From Biscogniauxia marginata (taxonomy: Eukaryota; Ascomycota; Sordariomycetes; Xylariales; Xylariaceae), in contig MU404096.1 in NCBI GenBank assembly GCA_022695795.1, forward strand, positions 1 through 64,000: 64,000 nt of DNA, given 5' to 3'. Below, piece after piece: positions 32,876-46,927 of the stretch; position 1 is the first letter of the stretch, and each line of letters opens with the position of its first letter. The position numbers and the translations under genes were made by a program. A model generated the notes under the pieces. It did no database searches and was not told where the DNA came from. It saw only the letters and a program-made list of their open reading frames with translations.

Positions 32876-35202
32876 TTAAGCTGTGGCGGTGGGTTGTTCC
32901 GGTCGGAACACAGCGGCGGAGAGGAAGAATTCGCTGCCTTTAGTTGGTGAGTCCTTCGATGGTGGTGAAGGTGCAGGCGGGGACATGGGTGGTGTTTTAT
33001 TGAGAGATCGTGAGACGTTGGTAGAGCTACTGCTTGCGGAGCCACTAAGGGCATCGTGACTGTGTGCGCGGTGTACCACTTTGCGTTCCTCCTCGCTCTC
33101 GTTCGATTGTCGGGAAGGCCGCTCGGGGCTAGCTGGTTCACCATTCAGCCTCGTAAATTCGCTCTCCACGTCGGCCAGTAGCGCATATACATCGCTGTCA
33201 GCATAGATACGAATGCTCTCCATTCGTTGGAGGGTAGAGCTGGTAGTGGAACTTTTGCGATTTCGCCCACAAGTGCAGTCGTCAGTTTCCTCTGCTGGCT
33301 GTTCAGGGATGACAGAAGGAACTCGAGCGACGACGCGTTGGGGGGAGCTGGACGGTGATGGCGATGGACAGTGGAAGGTCACGTTCTTCGCCGGGCTCCT
33401 TGGTGGCGTTGACACTTCAGGGGTTCCTTGAGGAAGTCGGAACCCCATGGCTAGTTGAAGTGTCTCGTTAAAGCTGCCATCATTAGGAATAGACAGCGTA
33501 GAGGCAGCAGCAACATGCTCAAGTAATTTCTGTCTAACACGCGTGCGTCGGTTTTCGGCCTGGTCAAGTTTATTTACCCAGTCATCGATGGAGGCGTCTA
33601 GTTCTGCCAAGGCTTCTTCTTGTTTAAGCATCGACTCGTGGCTAAACTTAGCAACCCGCGGTGACCGCAGATATTGGCATATGCGAGACTGAAGATTGCG
33701 GCGACCGGCACGGAGAGAGACATACGTGCGGCGTAGGTACTCGGTCCTCTCGTCAAGACGGCGAAGTTCCTAAGAGGGAGTTAGATGATTTCTAATTCCG
33801 GTGTCATGGGTGTGTGCTTACCTTGGAAAGACTTTCAACGTCGTCTCTCTTGAGAACTTCAAACCTCAGCGCCTGGCCGAGGGCTTGTTTTTGCAAGTAA
33901 ACTATTTCGACCTGATCCATGTTCTTCACCGCCTCGCTCGACTTCCATCCCTGGGGTAAAGACTCAAAAGCTCGCCGGTCGGAACTAACACTCCTCTTTG
34001 ATAGGTTTCGTTTGCCACCAATAGGTGTCCCATCACTCCGCTTTCGTGGACGGCCACGCTCCATAATGCTTCCAGACTCGGAATGGCCCCTTTTGTGTGA
34101 CGCAGCTAATCCACTGCGCAACTGGGTGTCAGTTTCTGCGTTGGGGGCGGCCGTGGAATCAATATTGCCATGTTGGGTTGCCACAGTTGACGTGCTAGGG
34201 GCCATCTTCTCCCAGGCCCTGGGAGAATTTCGCATTTCCGCAGGAGCTGACATCGGGGTGGGCACTGTCGATGTTGTCCCAGTTGACGTAGCTGACCGTA
34301 TTGTCGGAGTTGGGGTCGTAGTAGTCGAGGGCGTATATGGAGTGGCATGAGTGCGTGTCTTTGGTGACTCTTCCGGGCGGGATGGCCGCGTAGGTGGCTC
34401 CTGTTGAGCACTTCCAGACCTAAGACGGCTGAGTGATAATTTTCGAACGAGCCCAGGCATTGTCCCGCTTTGACAGGGTATCGTGAGAGGCGTTAGATCC
34501 TTAGGGGTGAGGATTTGCCGCGAAGGTGAAGCACTCGACTTCGCGGCGCCTGAGGGACGGCCCTTTGTGGTGGATTCCGAACTTTCATCTAAACTATCCT
34601 TAGTACCGTCCAAACAATCGGCCAGATGATTTTGTCGCCAGGTATTAACTGGGGAACTGATGGAGCGTTCATGGAGCGCAGGCCGACCTGGTATTGTTGC
34701 TGCGGCTTGTCAATGCAAGCTTTGGCATAACATATGCATCGTTAACTTACGAGAATCCATGGCAACTTCCTGTACCGTCGTCATAGGACCGAGTTCAGGA
34801 ACGCTGACTTTCCTCCTACGAGTCAGGTTGTGTTCCTTGATGCGCATCCGGAGGCCATTCGACATTGAGAACTTCTCCGACTTCTCGGCCATGGCGAGGG
34901 TCGGATCCGGTTCATATTGCTTGCTGACTGTTGGAAGCTGCCTGTCTTTAGGGAACAGCTGATACTTTCGAGCTTCGGGGTACTGCATTTTCCTGGTGGT
35001 TGGCTTCTCCTCGACCGAGCTGCTGGAAACTAACTACGAGGTGTTAGTAGCTTGTCTGGTCGAGAGCTGCGTCGAGCTCAAGTACTTGTAGTCTCACCGA
35101 ATCGGTCGAATCTTGTGGGGAGAAGCCACTTGCTATATAATGACCCCTGAGACTGTTTGTATCGCCATCACTGTCAACCATACACGCTGCAATATGGGCC
35201 AT
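32876..35202 (-). CDS. Up-regulated-during-septation protein (Uds1 domain)
   Basis: Four exons are read from splice signals: 35098-35202, 34751-35033, 33822-34687 and 32876-33769, giving about 715 residues. Start ATG is at 35,200-35,202 (MAHIAACMVDSDGD). Joins give DSTDS-LVSSSSVEEKP, MDSR-RPALHE and DVESLSK-ELRRLDERTEYLR. The first half is disordered and Ser/Thr/Pro-rich. The Uds1 domain spans about residues 385-480: VEIVYLQKQALGQALRFEVL, KRDDVESLSK, then EALAELDASIDDWVNKLDQA and RTRVRQKLLEHV, predicted coiled coil. The tail is Ser/Pro-rich. Family knowledge: Uds1 was named from a fission yeast gene induced at septation. Its molecular role is unclear, and it probably acts at the septum or cortex. 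Introns are 64, about 63 and 52 nt. For the middle intron, acceptors giving high ends 34,687, 34,699 and 34,705 are all in frame. Confidence 0.82.
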
Positions 35203-38200
35203 TGATCCTTGAAAGTTTGGGTTCAATGCGAATCACAGCCAAACTAGGCGTCCGATGGGACTATAAGAGCAGGGGAGGAGGAAAGTGCCCACAATGCAGA
35301 ATGATAGGCTGGTAAGATGATGGGAGAAGCTATATGTATATGCGAGCGCTCAATAAAAGTGGGTGGCTGTCTTAAATGCAGCAGAGGGAGTGTAGAAGCG
35401 TACATGAGCTTCTCGACCCGTGTGACAAGAATATGCAGACCCTTAAGTGGGAGCTTTGCCACCCATGACGATGGACCATCGACGGGGAAAGGAGGATGCA
35501 GGAGCTGCCTGTGCTTAATACAGAAAGAATAACGTCTGTGTACTCTCTAGGTACTCTTGTACATACCGATGTCATAGGCGAGGCGACGACAGGGTAGACA
35601 TGAACTCCAACAAGTCCACCTGCATTTGCTACCTACCTGCCAGGGGTACATGGGATGCAGCTAGCATCCATAGTGGGTAAGACAAGATATGTATTAGGAG
35701 ATCGATACTGGCGAGTACGGGATCTAGATGTCGAAGCCCCGTGTCACCAGCCGTCCTGTTAACACTGGGCTTCTATGAAAGTGTAGCACTCGGTTGCAAG
35801 AAACGCCTCGTGCTTCGAAGGATATACAGTGTCTTTCTAGAGCAAGTCTAGTTTAGGTTGTGAGGTATGTTGCTAAAGATACCAGGGTCGGCCGAAATAC
35901 GAAAACGGGTTAGTATTATCTAGAAACGGCTGTGGGATGAGCCCAGAAGTCTGCAAGGACAGGGTATGCTGAAACCGCTTAAGCCCACTACAGGGACATG
36001 GATGCTGCGAACCATGCTTGTCATAGTGGGTACTCGATAATGCTAAACAGAAAACGAAAGCAAGATCTGGTGCGGTAGCAGTTCGTCTCTTGCAGCATGC
36101 TTCAAATCGTTCTTGTACGGGGGCTGGAATATACGAGGTATTTTGATCCAAAATCTTCCCCTCTCTGTAGAGAAGAGTGCCGCTGACTAGCATAGAGCCT
36201 CATATTGGAACGAGACTGAGGCCAGCCCAGAGGTTTAGACCAGAGTGGGTTTCAGCGTATTGAAACGAGAGCCTCCAGCATTCAAGACTTCGAGATGAAC
36301 TAAAAAAAGGCATCCCAGCGGTACATCTCCGTGGAAGGGGGGCTCGCGGAAACCAAATCTATCTAGGTGTACTACACTAGAGATATACATGGTCTCTTGC
36401 CTCGCAGCAGACTATGGTTGCAAGTACACCGTATCTAAATGATGATTTGCCATCACTGTGACATGGATGTGCAGCAGGTGAAGATAGCAACCCTTGACGG
36501 CTGACAGTTGGTGTGCCATTGTGAAGTGATGGTAATAGCTCCCGTACCTGTCGCGTAGGCGACGATGACACTGGTTGTGCAAGCCAGGTGAGGGGCAAGG
36601 GGAGAAATACCAGGTAGGTAGATTGGACTGTGCGAGAGACTGTATATAAGCGGTAGTAGTATTGCTCTTGAAACTTTTAGGGGTCCAACGTTATGAACAA
36701 ATCTTGCGAGTATGCCGTAGGTCAAGACACTAGATATGTAGGTACAGCCAAATGGATTCTGGTGTTTCAAGATTCACTGCCTCAATTAGATGCAATGTGT
36801 TGAGACGAGATAAGATGATTACCATATGTGGTAACTGCCTCATAAGATGCATATGTAATGGCAGCAAGGAGTTGAAGCTTCGATATGACGTTCGCTGTTA
36901 TGAATCGCAGCATATCCCAAGATTCACCGTCACCGACAACTAGATTAATCCTCTGGCTTAACATCATGAACAAAATAGCAGAGGATCATTGTTGGCAGAT
37001 ATTCCCGAAATCACTGGGGGTCGCCAAGACTAAGTCGTGATCGTTGGGCTCCCGCCTGTATCCCGGGCTGGTACAAAGGAGAACATGTTTCTGCCGGCTC
37101 ATTTTGTTTGAAGTGTGAATTGGATATATTACCCGTCTTTCTCATTGGAAACGATTTGCCGCAAGAGGGGTGATAGAGGCTTTATCTAGGCTTGGAGTAT
37201 CGATATCACCCGGCTGTCTGTAGTACATGAAACCTACCTACCATCCAACTGGGCGCCGCCGCGGAGAATTTTCTTGCATGACTTGAAAGCATATGTACAT
37301 TACTTATAGGTATGCATTCCTCAAAATCAAGTGAGCCACACCACTCACCCCATCTGACCCGTACCTGTCAACTCAAAAGTTAGGTTCCCCAGGTAACATA
37401 AGTTTGGAACGGATTCAGACAGAATTACCTATCGTAACAATGCATTCGTAGTGTATTGGCACAGAGAGGAGAGCATCCGCTGCCGGAGAGGATCGTGTTC
37501 CAGGCCACATGCACGCGCTGCTATTAATTACTGTTCATGTATTATCTGCAGACTCCCGATCTGTTCATGAGCCTTTATCAATTCGCCTTGGGCGGTTAGT
37601 CTACCGAATGCAACCAGCGAAATCGGGCATATACTATGATATGGTGTTAATAACGACCAGACAAGAAAACTTGCATATACCCCTCCTCCTCCTCCCCCTC
37701 CTGTTACGGCATTCCTACTCGAGATATGAGAACGCTGATGACATTGACATCGATGTGCTGACGGTCAGTCCCCCTCGAGATGGTCGGTCGAGGTCAATGC
37801 GGAGTTGTGCAATTGTGACTGGCCGTGATATGACCCTGGATTCTGTCTGTGTCCTGTAACCGACCCGCCACGGGATCTTACGAGTTGCAACGGTCCCTGG
37901 CTATGTACCAGGTAACCTATCCACCTGTAGCCATGTCGTGTGCATGGAGGTGGCACACACTGTGCAAGATGCTGCTTAGCGATGTTTCTACTTTGAGGCC
38001 TCTATTTCCGTGACGCCGGCCTCGGCAACGTGAACTGACTGTGGACGATTGAAGCCAAGGTTTCTTTACGTGAAGGAAACACCAAACTAAGCTTCTATTC
38101 TAGAATTCGCGGGGTCACCAGGTATTACCACTCTAATACCGGTAGTGCTGCGCCGGATTGATTCAATAACTTGTTACTTACAACATACGTTAACCGGGAT

Positions 38201-41200
38201 GGATCTATATCCATATGTACTCTGAGAAAAACTCCCCTTCTAGGCAATCTTCCCATATATGTGCCTATCACCTCAGTACTAGCTTCACCACCTATCTACG
38301 TCTATGTATTTGTGAAAAGAAATTAAGTGTACCTGATTCTGACCCCATCTCAATGTTGACCAGGTAGTGAAACTCGGGATTTGATTCAACTTCCCGCTGG
38401 TTTGGATATATACATGTTTCTACATAATAGTTTCATGGCAGATGAAACAGCATCAGCCACATGTCTGTTCAAGTCAGACGCAATAGCTCCATCATGAGCA
38501 TTGCCACGAACCGGGCTTGCGCTATCATGTCACATTATCTTTCTGCGACGCGAGTCAAATCATCCATCCATCCGGTCAGAACGACGTCGCCAACTTTAAC
38601 AGTTTCTTGTCCAACTTATGGTCGACTCTGCATCTAAGTCACACTTGGCAGTCTGCATTTACCAGCACTGAGCGTGGTTGATCTTCACCGGTCCACTAGG
38701 AGGACTCGGGAGAGCTACCCAAGCGATCGAGATAAATTACGCTCTAAGTGCCGGCCCGAAGCGGACTGCCTACTTCTACTTGCCCGTGTCGCTAGGTAGA
38801 GCAAGAAGCAGGGCGGGCAGGTGAGACACGTGGGTTAGGAGGTTGTGGGCAGCAACCCTTGCATTTTACGTCAAGGTGGAATAGTCCACCTGTCAGGCCA
38901 ACCTGGTTTTGCTAAACGAGGAGCACGCTAAAATCGCTGCACATTCGAGTACTACAGTCCCAAGAGATGCTAATGTTTGATTATCTTTGGTTGTCTTTGG
39001 TTGAAGGGAGATATCCACAAGGCCAGTCCCAGGCACGCATGGCATTAGACAATGGACATGATGCATGCAAGTTGTTTGGTTTTTGCAGCGGAGGAAATAT
39101 CTTGCAGCACTGCTAGAGACTAGAGACTTGGAGTCTGCAGACTGCAGACTCGCATCGTACCAGATCAGTGAATTACTTGGCCTTGGGTCAACAACTCGGG
39201 GCTCTCGATATTGATATATGATAGGACTTGTAAGGAGCGAGTAACTTCTACGTAGCGATTCGCGTTTTCGCAAATAGTATTGTGGATTGTGAGGTATTGA
39301 CTGTATTTTCTAAGCCTTGTGTCTGTGAAGTGTTTTCACCGTGTCCCTCCCGCTGTTCCCGCAACCAAGCTTTTGGATACTTATGACATATTTCGGTGCG
39401 ATCAAGCGAACCTTAAAATCACCGATATGATCCCCCTCGCCCCCTGTCTGCCATGGATCTGGTGATCTCTCCGATAAACCTTGAGGAATCCAGCCGCTAA
39501 CACAAGCTGGTACCGACAGGGAGCCCCCGCTAGCTCCCTCAGATCCTGCAATACGCGGAGGGTCAACTTTCAGGTACTGGGCCTATCGGCATTCAGCCAT
39601 TTTCTGTTATAGAAAACTAAGATCCGGGAATAGTCTTGGCACCCTGGCCGAGTCTGTGGTCAACCATCGTTACCAGGAATTCTCTTCATCTTATCCCACG
39701 TTGACCAGACTCAACCACGTTCCATATTTGGTGTATTATCAATCATGGGAGCAGCATGATAGGTATTTAAAGACTCGGTACCGGTAATCTGTATGTTAAT
39801 GACGGTATTTCCCATATCCGAGAGTCATCCTGTCTAATAGTATGTGGTACTAGGTAATAGTATCTACAACAATGAGTAACCCGGGGGGGGGTGGTGGTCA
39901 GCAATAGCAAGTTCTCTGGTCTGCACAACTTCTGTCCTAGTAAAGTCATAGAGATAAGCGGCATCGCATATTAATATTCCGTAGATAGTTGATGAGATGA
40001 GATTTCCTATATGCCGTCTTCTCCAGCCTGCAAGAGGGCGGGGTTGAAACCAGGAGATGTCGTTTCAGGCTCAATTTCCCTCTACTGACGAGTGATGATT
40101 CGTTAGCATTCTAAAGTTGGCAGTTGAATGAATCAAGTTAACTAACTTAGTGTCAGTGCTCTAATGCGCCATAAATGCACACTCTGGCTGATCATCTGCA
40201 GTCTTTGCCACGAGCTCTTGGATGCCGCCCTCAGCATGCGAGAAATGACTTAAGTGGGAGATCCAAGCATGCAAAGCGGAACTAATCGATAATAGCCAAA
40301 GTGCTAATATAATGCAATAGATTGAGGATGTCTTGCTCATGCACGTTTTCCTAATCCCACCTTTTATTGTCCAGTTGATTACTAAGTAACTTTGTAATAG
40401 AGCACGTTCAAGGCCTTGCTTTTGCAAGTGAGTCGAGTATTTCGTAATGGATATTTCTTAGGAACTAGTAGACAAGACGCTTGTTTTGTTAATTCTGGAT
40501 CCTCTTTATAGCGCGCGTTGGCCACATCTAAATCGTAGATCTATACCGATATATGTAACGCCTAAAAGGGGGTTGAACGATATAAACTGGAATATATGAG
40601 GGAGGCTATCGTAGTCTGTAAGTAGCGCCTCCTCCTCGTATGCTCCTCAAGGTCACACCCCCCCTAGCTCGGTGACAAAGCCGAGACATCGAGGGCTGTG
40701 GCCTTGCGGTTATCCCGCTCGAACGGGCCAGATCCTCCAAAGGGGAGTAGGCCCCTAAATCTTAATTATGTGTACGCTCATGTGCGATCCAGCGATGCTC
40801 AAAGTTCGGTTCACGAAAATAATGTCTCAGCTACCATCCCCGATCAATAGTGGTCTAGTGGTAGGCTATGCTCGATTACTCACAGATAATGCTACCTACT
40901 GACTGTCTGCATGCCATTAAGAGGTCATAGCTAAGATGGTAAGTAAGCCCTCCCTCAATGGCAACTAAACTACAGCCAAGTAGACTAGGCAGGCTACCTA
41001 GATATACACAGTTTAGTTTAACATAAGCTATAGGTATTGTATTTCAGCGTTGAACTTTCTATGTATACCACCTCGTTCCTTCTTCGGGGCTATCATCTTT
41101 CTTGGTACTCAGGTTAGACGTTACCTAAGCACATACCTTTGCAAGAGAGAGAGATAATGCAGTCTGTTACAGAAAAGCTTTCTCAAGGCGTAACTCCAAC

Positions 41201-43478
41201 AGCTTGCAGCCATCACCAAATCGGCTAAGGGTCTGGTGTACATATAGGTAATGTAAGCACTATAGGTAGAACTAGGTTGGACTGAGAATTTCACTAATAC
41301 AAACCTAGATTCTTAAGGCCCTCTAGCTTAGAGTCTCTTGGTTCTAGCCTTGGTCTCGGTAGGAGTTTGTGTATCCATCGCTGCAGGTTGAATACGTACC
41401 TTGCACGACAAATGAAGATGTGTATCTCGTACGCTCCGCATTGCGGGTACTACTTCTCGAAACGTACACTCGTCCGGGGCCACAGGACCTTGAGGGGCTC
41501 GCGCTGTGACCCCCGCCTGCCATGTGCCATGTGCGGAAACTCTCTACCGGGCGGCTTAGCATACTAGAATGGGAATAGGGCGGGAGGGTAGAACTCACGA
41601 GGGTTTGTTTCATGGGGGGAAGTTAGCTATTAAATAATTCTCTGGGTAGGGTGAACAATCTTCGTCTTGTCAATGCACAGTGAAATTGGAGCTGGGGAAA
41701 CCTCGATGCCTCTATTTTCATCTCTCGTTTCCTCATGTGTACCCGTCAACCACTTACTCGAGTTGTCCGGTATGGACGATCTTTAACAAATAGGAGTGCG
41801 GATGAGCCGATCCCTCATTTCGAGATATTTCCACTCTGCGAAACCGGTAGTCTACAGAGCCGCACCCCACGCAAATGAGCCAACGTGGGGGGTGGCCATT
41901 TCTTATTAAGTCTATTATTCCTCGTAAGAAGAGGAAATTTGGAAACAAGGTCAGCTTCAAGCTTGGAGTCACCGCCTTCGCAGTAGCGAGCTCGAGGCAC
42001 TGGTGTGATTGATTGCTGACGGCGTCTACAACAACCTGATACTCGTCGCAAAGTTGCATGGAAGCTTGAGCAACAAGAGTTTATCTTTTGTAAATTCGTG
42101 GCAACACGGGCGCTCGCATTGCGTCGACATTCATCAGCATTTGCCGACACTTGTCTGTTGGTTATAATATAAACGATCACATCACGGCTAGTCTGAGATG
42201 CGCCATCTACCCGATTCAGTCTCTCTCTCTTTCTTCTTCCGAGTGCTCTGACCCTCTCTAAGCGGTGTGACCCTCGAAAACTCTATGTGAAAGAAGCTGC
42301 CTAAGAGATCCTTCTCATGCAGAACCCCAGCGAACAGACCTTTCCCCCTCACGAGCCAGAGAAAAAGTGACATATCTTTACCCAACACGGCGGTAATGTT
42401 CATGTTACCGTGCCATCGATCAGATAAGCACCACAGTAACTGAGGGGGTGCCTCCGTCAAGTCTTCAGAGACCATGGCCGATAACATGAAGTAAAGCTCG
42501 TGCATCGCATTAGCTCACTCGTTAAGACTTGCGATGTTGCTATCCTACGACAGCCAAGAAAACAAGTTGACGTCCACGGGCGAACACTCATCATCAACCT
42601 GGCTTCAGATTAGGTTGGTGCGGTAAGCTATGACCGTGACTGTGACTGTGATCCATGAGTATTTCTATAACACGAGTTTGTATCTTATCGACTCTGGTGG
42701 GATTTAAGACTCATACAGATGATACATGCCTATCTTATTAATATCTCTGGGCTTTTCAGGTTTGGGCAGCAACGGTTTGAGGGTTGGAAAAGAAACAGAA
42801 ATTTTTCTTTTCATCCCATCCTCGCGACTGGCTTGTCTTGGGTAGCTAGAAACTGATCTCCGCGGCCGTGATGCTAGGAACCGCCGTCTCAGAGTGCCAA
42901 GTTGTTTCGTGGTGGCGCCGTTTCAGCCGATGTATGTAGTAGGTGCACCTTGATGATTCGGACGAGCTAGGTAGACATATGAACTAGGTGTGGGATGCGT
43001 GAACATGGATCTGATGCAGGGCGAAACAGACGAACAGTAGACCCTGCGTCGCTTGGTTCTTATCCCCTAGCTTATCATGTCGGATACTGATAGATAGGTT
43101 TATCGGCCAGGTAGGTAGGGGTATGCACTGTAGGTAGTCAATAGTATCGCGAGTTGTTCATCTCGCAGTGCTACCTGATTGACGAAAACGAGTTGTCGTA
43201 AGGCAGTACGAGGCTTAGGCTTCTAGCACAGTTAACCAACTTTACCTATACCGAATAAAAGTACGGGAAATAATCGACGGCTGATTGATGATGATCACAG
43301 CTGACAGCAGCTGAAGTTGGAGCGGAATTCTACGGGAATGTCATGCACAGAGTGGTGGTTGATTCGAGGCGGTTTGCGACGGGAATAGAAGTCAGAGCTA
43401 GCGCAATTCGGCAGGCAGTTTGCATCAAAAATGCGAGAAGAGGAATCATTTAGGCACATAATCGCATAATTCGAACCT
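35203..43478. other. About 8.3 kb without a supportable gene
   Basis: The longest gene-free stretch in the window, between the divergent Uds1 and aminopeptidase genes. ORFs reach only about 126 codons and have no family resemblance. Composition is near-balanced with scattered TAGGTA strings (about 36,610, 37,240, 40,980 and 43,105) and a small GTGACT tandem at about 42,630. Possible contents are long leaders or non-coding transcripts, but nothing in the sequence proves this. Confidence 0.5.
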
Positions 43479-45593
43479 ATGCTTGGAAGGAATAACTTCA
43501 TCAGGGGCAGTGTTCTGTTCAGAAACATTCACATCACCATCCGCAGTCCATCATTAGTGAACAATAGTTTACGACGCTTTAGCCTTGCTACGAACTCAAG
43601 CGCCGGGAACATGGCTCCCCGCGATCCCAACACTCTAGCTAACTATGGAGATTGGCTAACCAAGCATACGACTGTCAACTTCAGGGTCGACTTCGACAAA
43701 CAGCGCCTCGAAGGATCCGTACTGCTAGAATTGGAGTCCTTGACAGACAAAAATAGTCAGGAGATCATTCTTGACACCAATCATCTCTCTGTCTCGTCCG
43801 TCAGGCTCGACTCAGCTGAATCAAAGTGGGCCGTGAAGGACCGTGTCGAGCCTTATGGTGCGCCACTGCATATCTCCGTGCCCGACGGCGTGTCTCAGGG
43901 AGATGTGGTGAAGCTAGACATCGCTCTCCAGACCACCAAGGATTGTGTAGGTCTGCAGTGGATGACGCCTGCTCAAACAGGGAACAAGAAACACCCATAT
44001 GTGTATTCCCAATGCCAGGCCATCCTCGCACGGTCAATCTTCCCCTGCCAGGACACCCCTGATGTTAAGTCAACCTTTACCTTCAACATTACCTCGCCGC
44101 TGCCGGTTGTTGCTAGCGGCGTTCCCGTGTCTTCGGATAAGAAAGGGGAGGGAGACAAGCTGTTCCGCTTCGAGCAGAAAGTCCCCATCCCCTCGTACCT
44201 GTTCGCCCTGGCATCTGGGGATCTAGAGACTGCGCCTATTGGCAAGCGCTCTGTAGTTGCCACGGGCCCCGAGGCTTTGAAGGATGCCAAATGGGAGCTG
44301 GAAAACGACATGGACAAGTTCCTACAAGTTGCCGAAAACCTAGTGTTTGACTACCAATGGGGAGAGTATAATGTCTTAGTGCTGCCACCTAGCTTCGCCT
44401 ACGGTGGGATGGAGAATCCGATTTTCACCTTCGCGACGCCCACGATCATCAGTGGAGATCGACAGAACGTCGATGTAATCGCCCACGAGCTGAGCCATAG
44501 CTGGAGCGGAAACTTGGTCGGCTGTGCGTCATGGGAGCACTTGTGAGTTAACCGGCTCACAGCTACTGGGTGTGCGGGCAACTGACACTAGCGCAGTTGG
44601 CTCAACGAAGGATGGACTACCTACCTTGAGCGTCGAATCGGTGCTGCTATCCACGGGGAGCCACAGTTTGATTTCTCTGCCATCATCGGCTGGAAGGCCC
44701 TTGGTGAGTAGGCATGTGCACCCTCGTGTTCCGCGCTGATGAGATTCTAGAGGACTCGGTCTCTTTATTCGGATCCGACCATGAGTTCACCAAGCTCATA
44801 ATCAACCACAAGGGCGTTGACCCCGAGGATGCATTTAGCTCGGTGCCTTATGAGAAAGGCTTCCATTTTCTCTACTACCTTGACAGGCTCGTTGGGCGGG
44901 AACACTTCGATAAGTTCATCCCTCACTACTTCAAGACATGGGCCCGCAAGTCTCTGGATTCCTTTGAGTTCAAAAAGACGTTTTTGGATTTCTTCGAGGG
45001 GTATGGCAACGCGGAGATTAAGGAGAAGATTGCCCAGATCCCTTGGGATGAGCGATTCTTCAAACCGGGCTTGCCACCCAAGCCCGACTTCAACACGGCC
45101 TATGTCGACAGTTGCCTGGCTCTCGCCGACAAATGGAAGCAAGAAGTAAGTAATTTTATATTTCCAATGTACCACGTTCCCCTGCCGAAATGAGACTAAT
45201 GAACAACAGGACTATCAACCCAATGCCAAGGACATTGAGTCATTTACAGCGAACCAAACGCTTGTCTTCTTGCAAGCTGTACAGAACTTTTCGCCATCAC
45301 TGAGTGCCGAGCGGTCCCATCTTCTAGGCACCACCTACAGCTTCAGCGCATCAAAGAACGTTGAGTTGAAGTCAGCCTACTACCTCGTGGCTCTCAAGGC
45401 CGGGGATAAGGCAGAACTACCTGGTGTAGTAGAGCTCGTTGCTTCCGTGGGCCGAATGAAGTACGTGAGACCGCTGTACAGGAAGCTCAACGAGCTCGAC
45501 AAGGACCTAGCCATAAAGACGTTTGAGGGGAACAAGGACTTCTACCCCTCAACTACGAGGAATCAGCTAGCGAAGGATTTGGGTCTGAGGTAA
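43479..45593 (+). CDS. Leukotriene A4 hydrolase-type zinc aminopeptidase (M1)
   Basis: Four exons are read from splice signals: 43479-44542, 44597-44703, 44751-45145 and 45210-45593. They give 649 residues, or 605 from the second ATG at 43,611 ([15 protein letters not shown]), which matches the family's ~610. Zinc site: HELSH at residues 336-340 and Glu359 in FWLNEGW (long-form numbering, Phe355 made by the first splice join). The substrate motif GGMEN is at 309-313. The HEAT-like C-terminal domain ends with [19 protein letters not shown]. Family knowledge: M1 enzymes of this type trim N-terminal residues from peptides, and some hydrolyse LTA4. The fungal epoxide role is uncertain. The 44 residues before Met45 have several Arg and no Asp/Glu ([24 protein letters not shown]), like a mitochondrial presequence. 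Alternative starts may therefore give two locations. Introns are 54, 47 and 64 nt. Confidence 0.93.
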
Positions 45594-46927
45594 CTAGAAG
45601 GTTCGAGTTGAGTATACCGGGCAACATCTGTGGATGAACTCCAAAAAAAAAGAGGGAATTTTACAAGAGGTCACGATACCTCAAAGTGAGGAAGCATGCA
45701 CATGCAAGATTACTTATCCAACGGTATAGCTCTACCCCATTTATACCTGCATGTTGTAAATCAATGATCGTAGCCATTAAGACATAGCCAATGATCAAAT
45801 CTCCCTATAATGCGGGAACGGGAAAAAGGCCGATTGGCCTATAGGAACCCAATTGGGACCTATAGAAACCGGGAAAGTAAACGACTAAGCTATATTGTGT
45901 CCGTTGAGTCATGAGAATTGTGGGCAAATACCCATATATTTCATCATGTTGCTTGAGGATGAGGTCGTTGGGAAACCCGTTCTCCTATCTCTGTTCTCGA
46001 TTCAATGTTGCTCGAATATGTGGGCGGGCGTCATTTGGTCTGGGCATCCAAGTTAAAAGATTGGGCCTCCATGCATGAACCAAGAACTGAGAAACCGTGT
46101 AAGTCTCTTGCTAGAAATAAGCTGGTCTCGCCAGTAGAGCGTTTAGTCGGGAGAACCATTGGTTCTTGTACTTCATATGCTTCTTATAGCGAGTCGGCCT
46201 AACGAGAGATCCAGGCGCTGCCAGTGGCGCACGGCCGTCCGGGCGGGATGGCCAGGTGGCAGGTCCTTCTATAGTTTACAAGATTATTAATTTTCGGCCG
46301 ACACGTGAAATTGCTGATGGGCCTTGCTATTCGTCATGGCGGGAGATTAAATGGGCCTCTGGTGAGTCGCGATCGCGTTCCTACTTGCGTTAGCCGAACC
46401 GCATTTCAATGTTGACAAGTACACTTAAAATTCCTGAACACCCCATCTCCGAGACAACCACCGGCGAACATCACGACCTTTGCACAAGACACCAGAGCGG
46501 TACGCTGCCCGTGCTTGATCCGTCAGGCGCCCTCGTCGCAGAGTATACGATTTACGAGCCTGCGCAGCCGGTCGGCGGTCGGCGGTCGGCTGCCTCTGTC
46601 GACACTCTCGCACCCCGTTCGAAGCCCCTACCCTACAAGCCGCGAGCTCCCCACCCGTCCCTGTGCACCGAAGGGGAGGATGAGTATTCGGAGGTGATAA
46701 TAAATGAGCAATTCTTGGTAGATGCCAACTGCCAGACGATATTTCGCAGCGCGGCAACTTCTGAACTCCCGCGGCGACTTTGGCGCATCCCTGCCGTCCA
46801 CGCAACTTGCAGGTCTCCTCGCATGTCCATACCCGCTCGTTTTACTGCCGCATGTCTTGGCACCTCCCCGACAACCAGCGGAAACTCGTAGTAGACACGA
46901 AGGGTCTTCCTTCACTTGCCAGCAATC
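45594..46927. other. Intergenic region before the kinesin gene
   Basis: 3' side of the aminopeptidase gene and promoter/leader of the kinesin gene. The ORF at 46,409-46,891 has Pro/Arg/Ser-rich translation in several frames, as expected for a C-rich leader, and is not counted as a gene. Confidence 0.5.

Noticed and set aside
46409..46891. ORF of 160 codons before the kinesin gene
   Set aside because: C-rich leader DNA with overlapping open frames on both strands and no motif.
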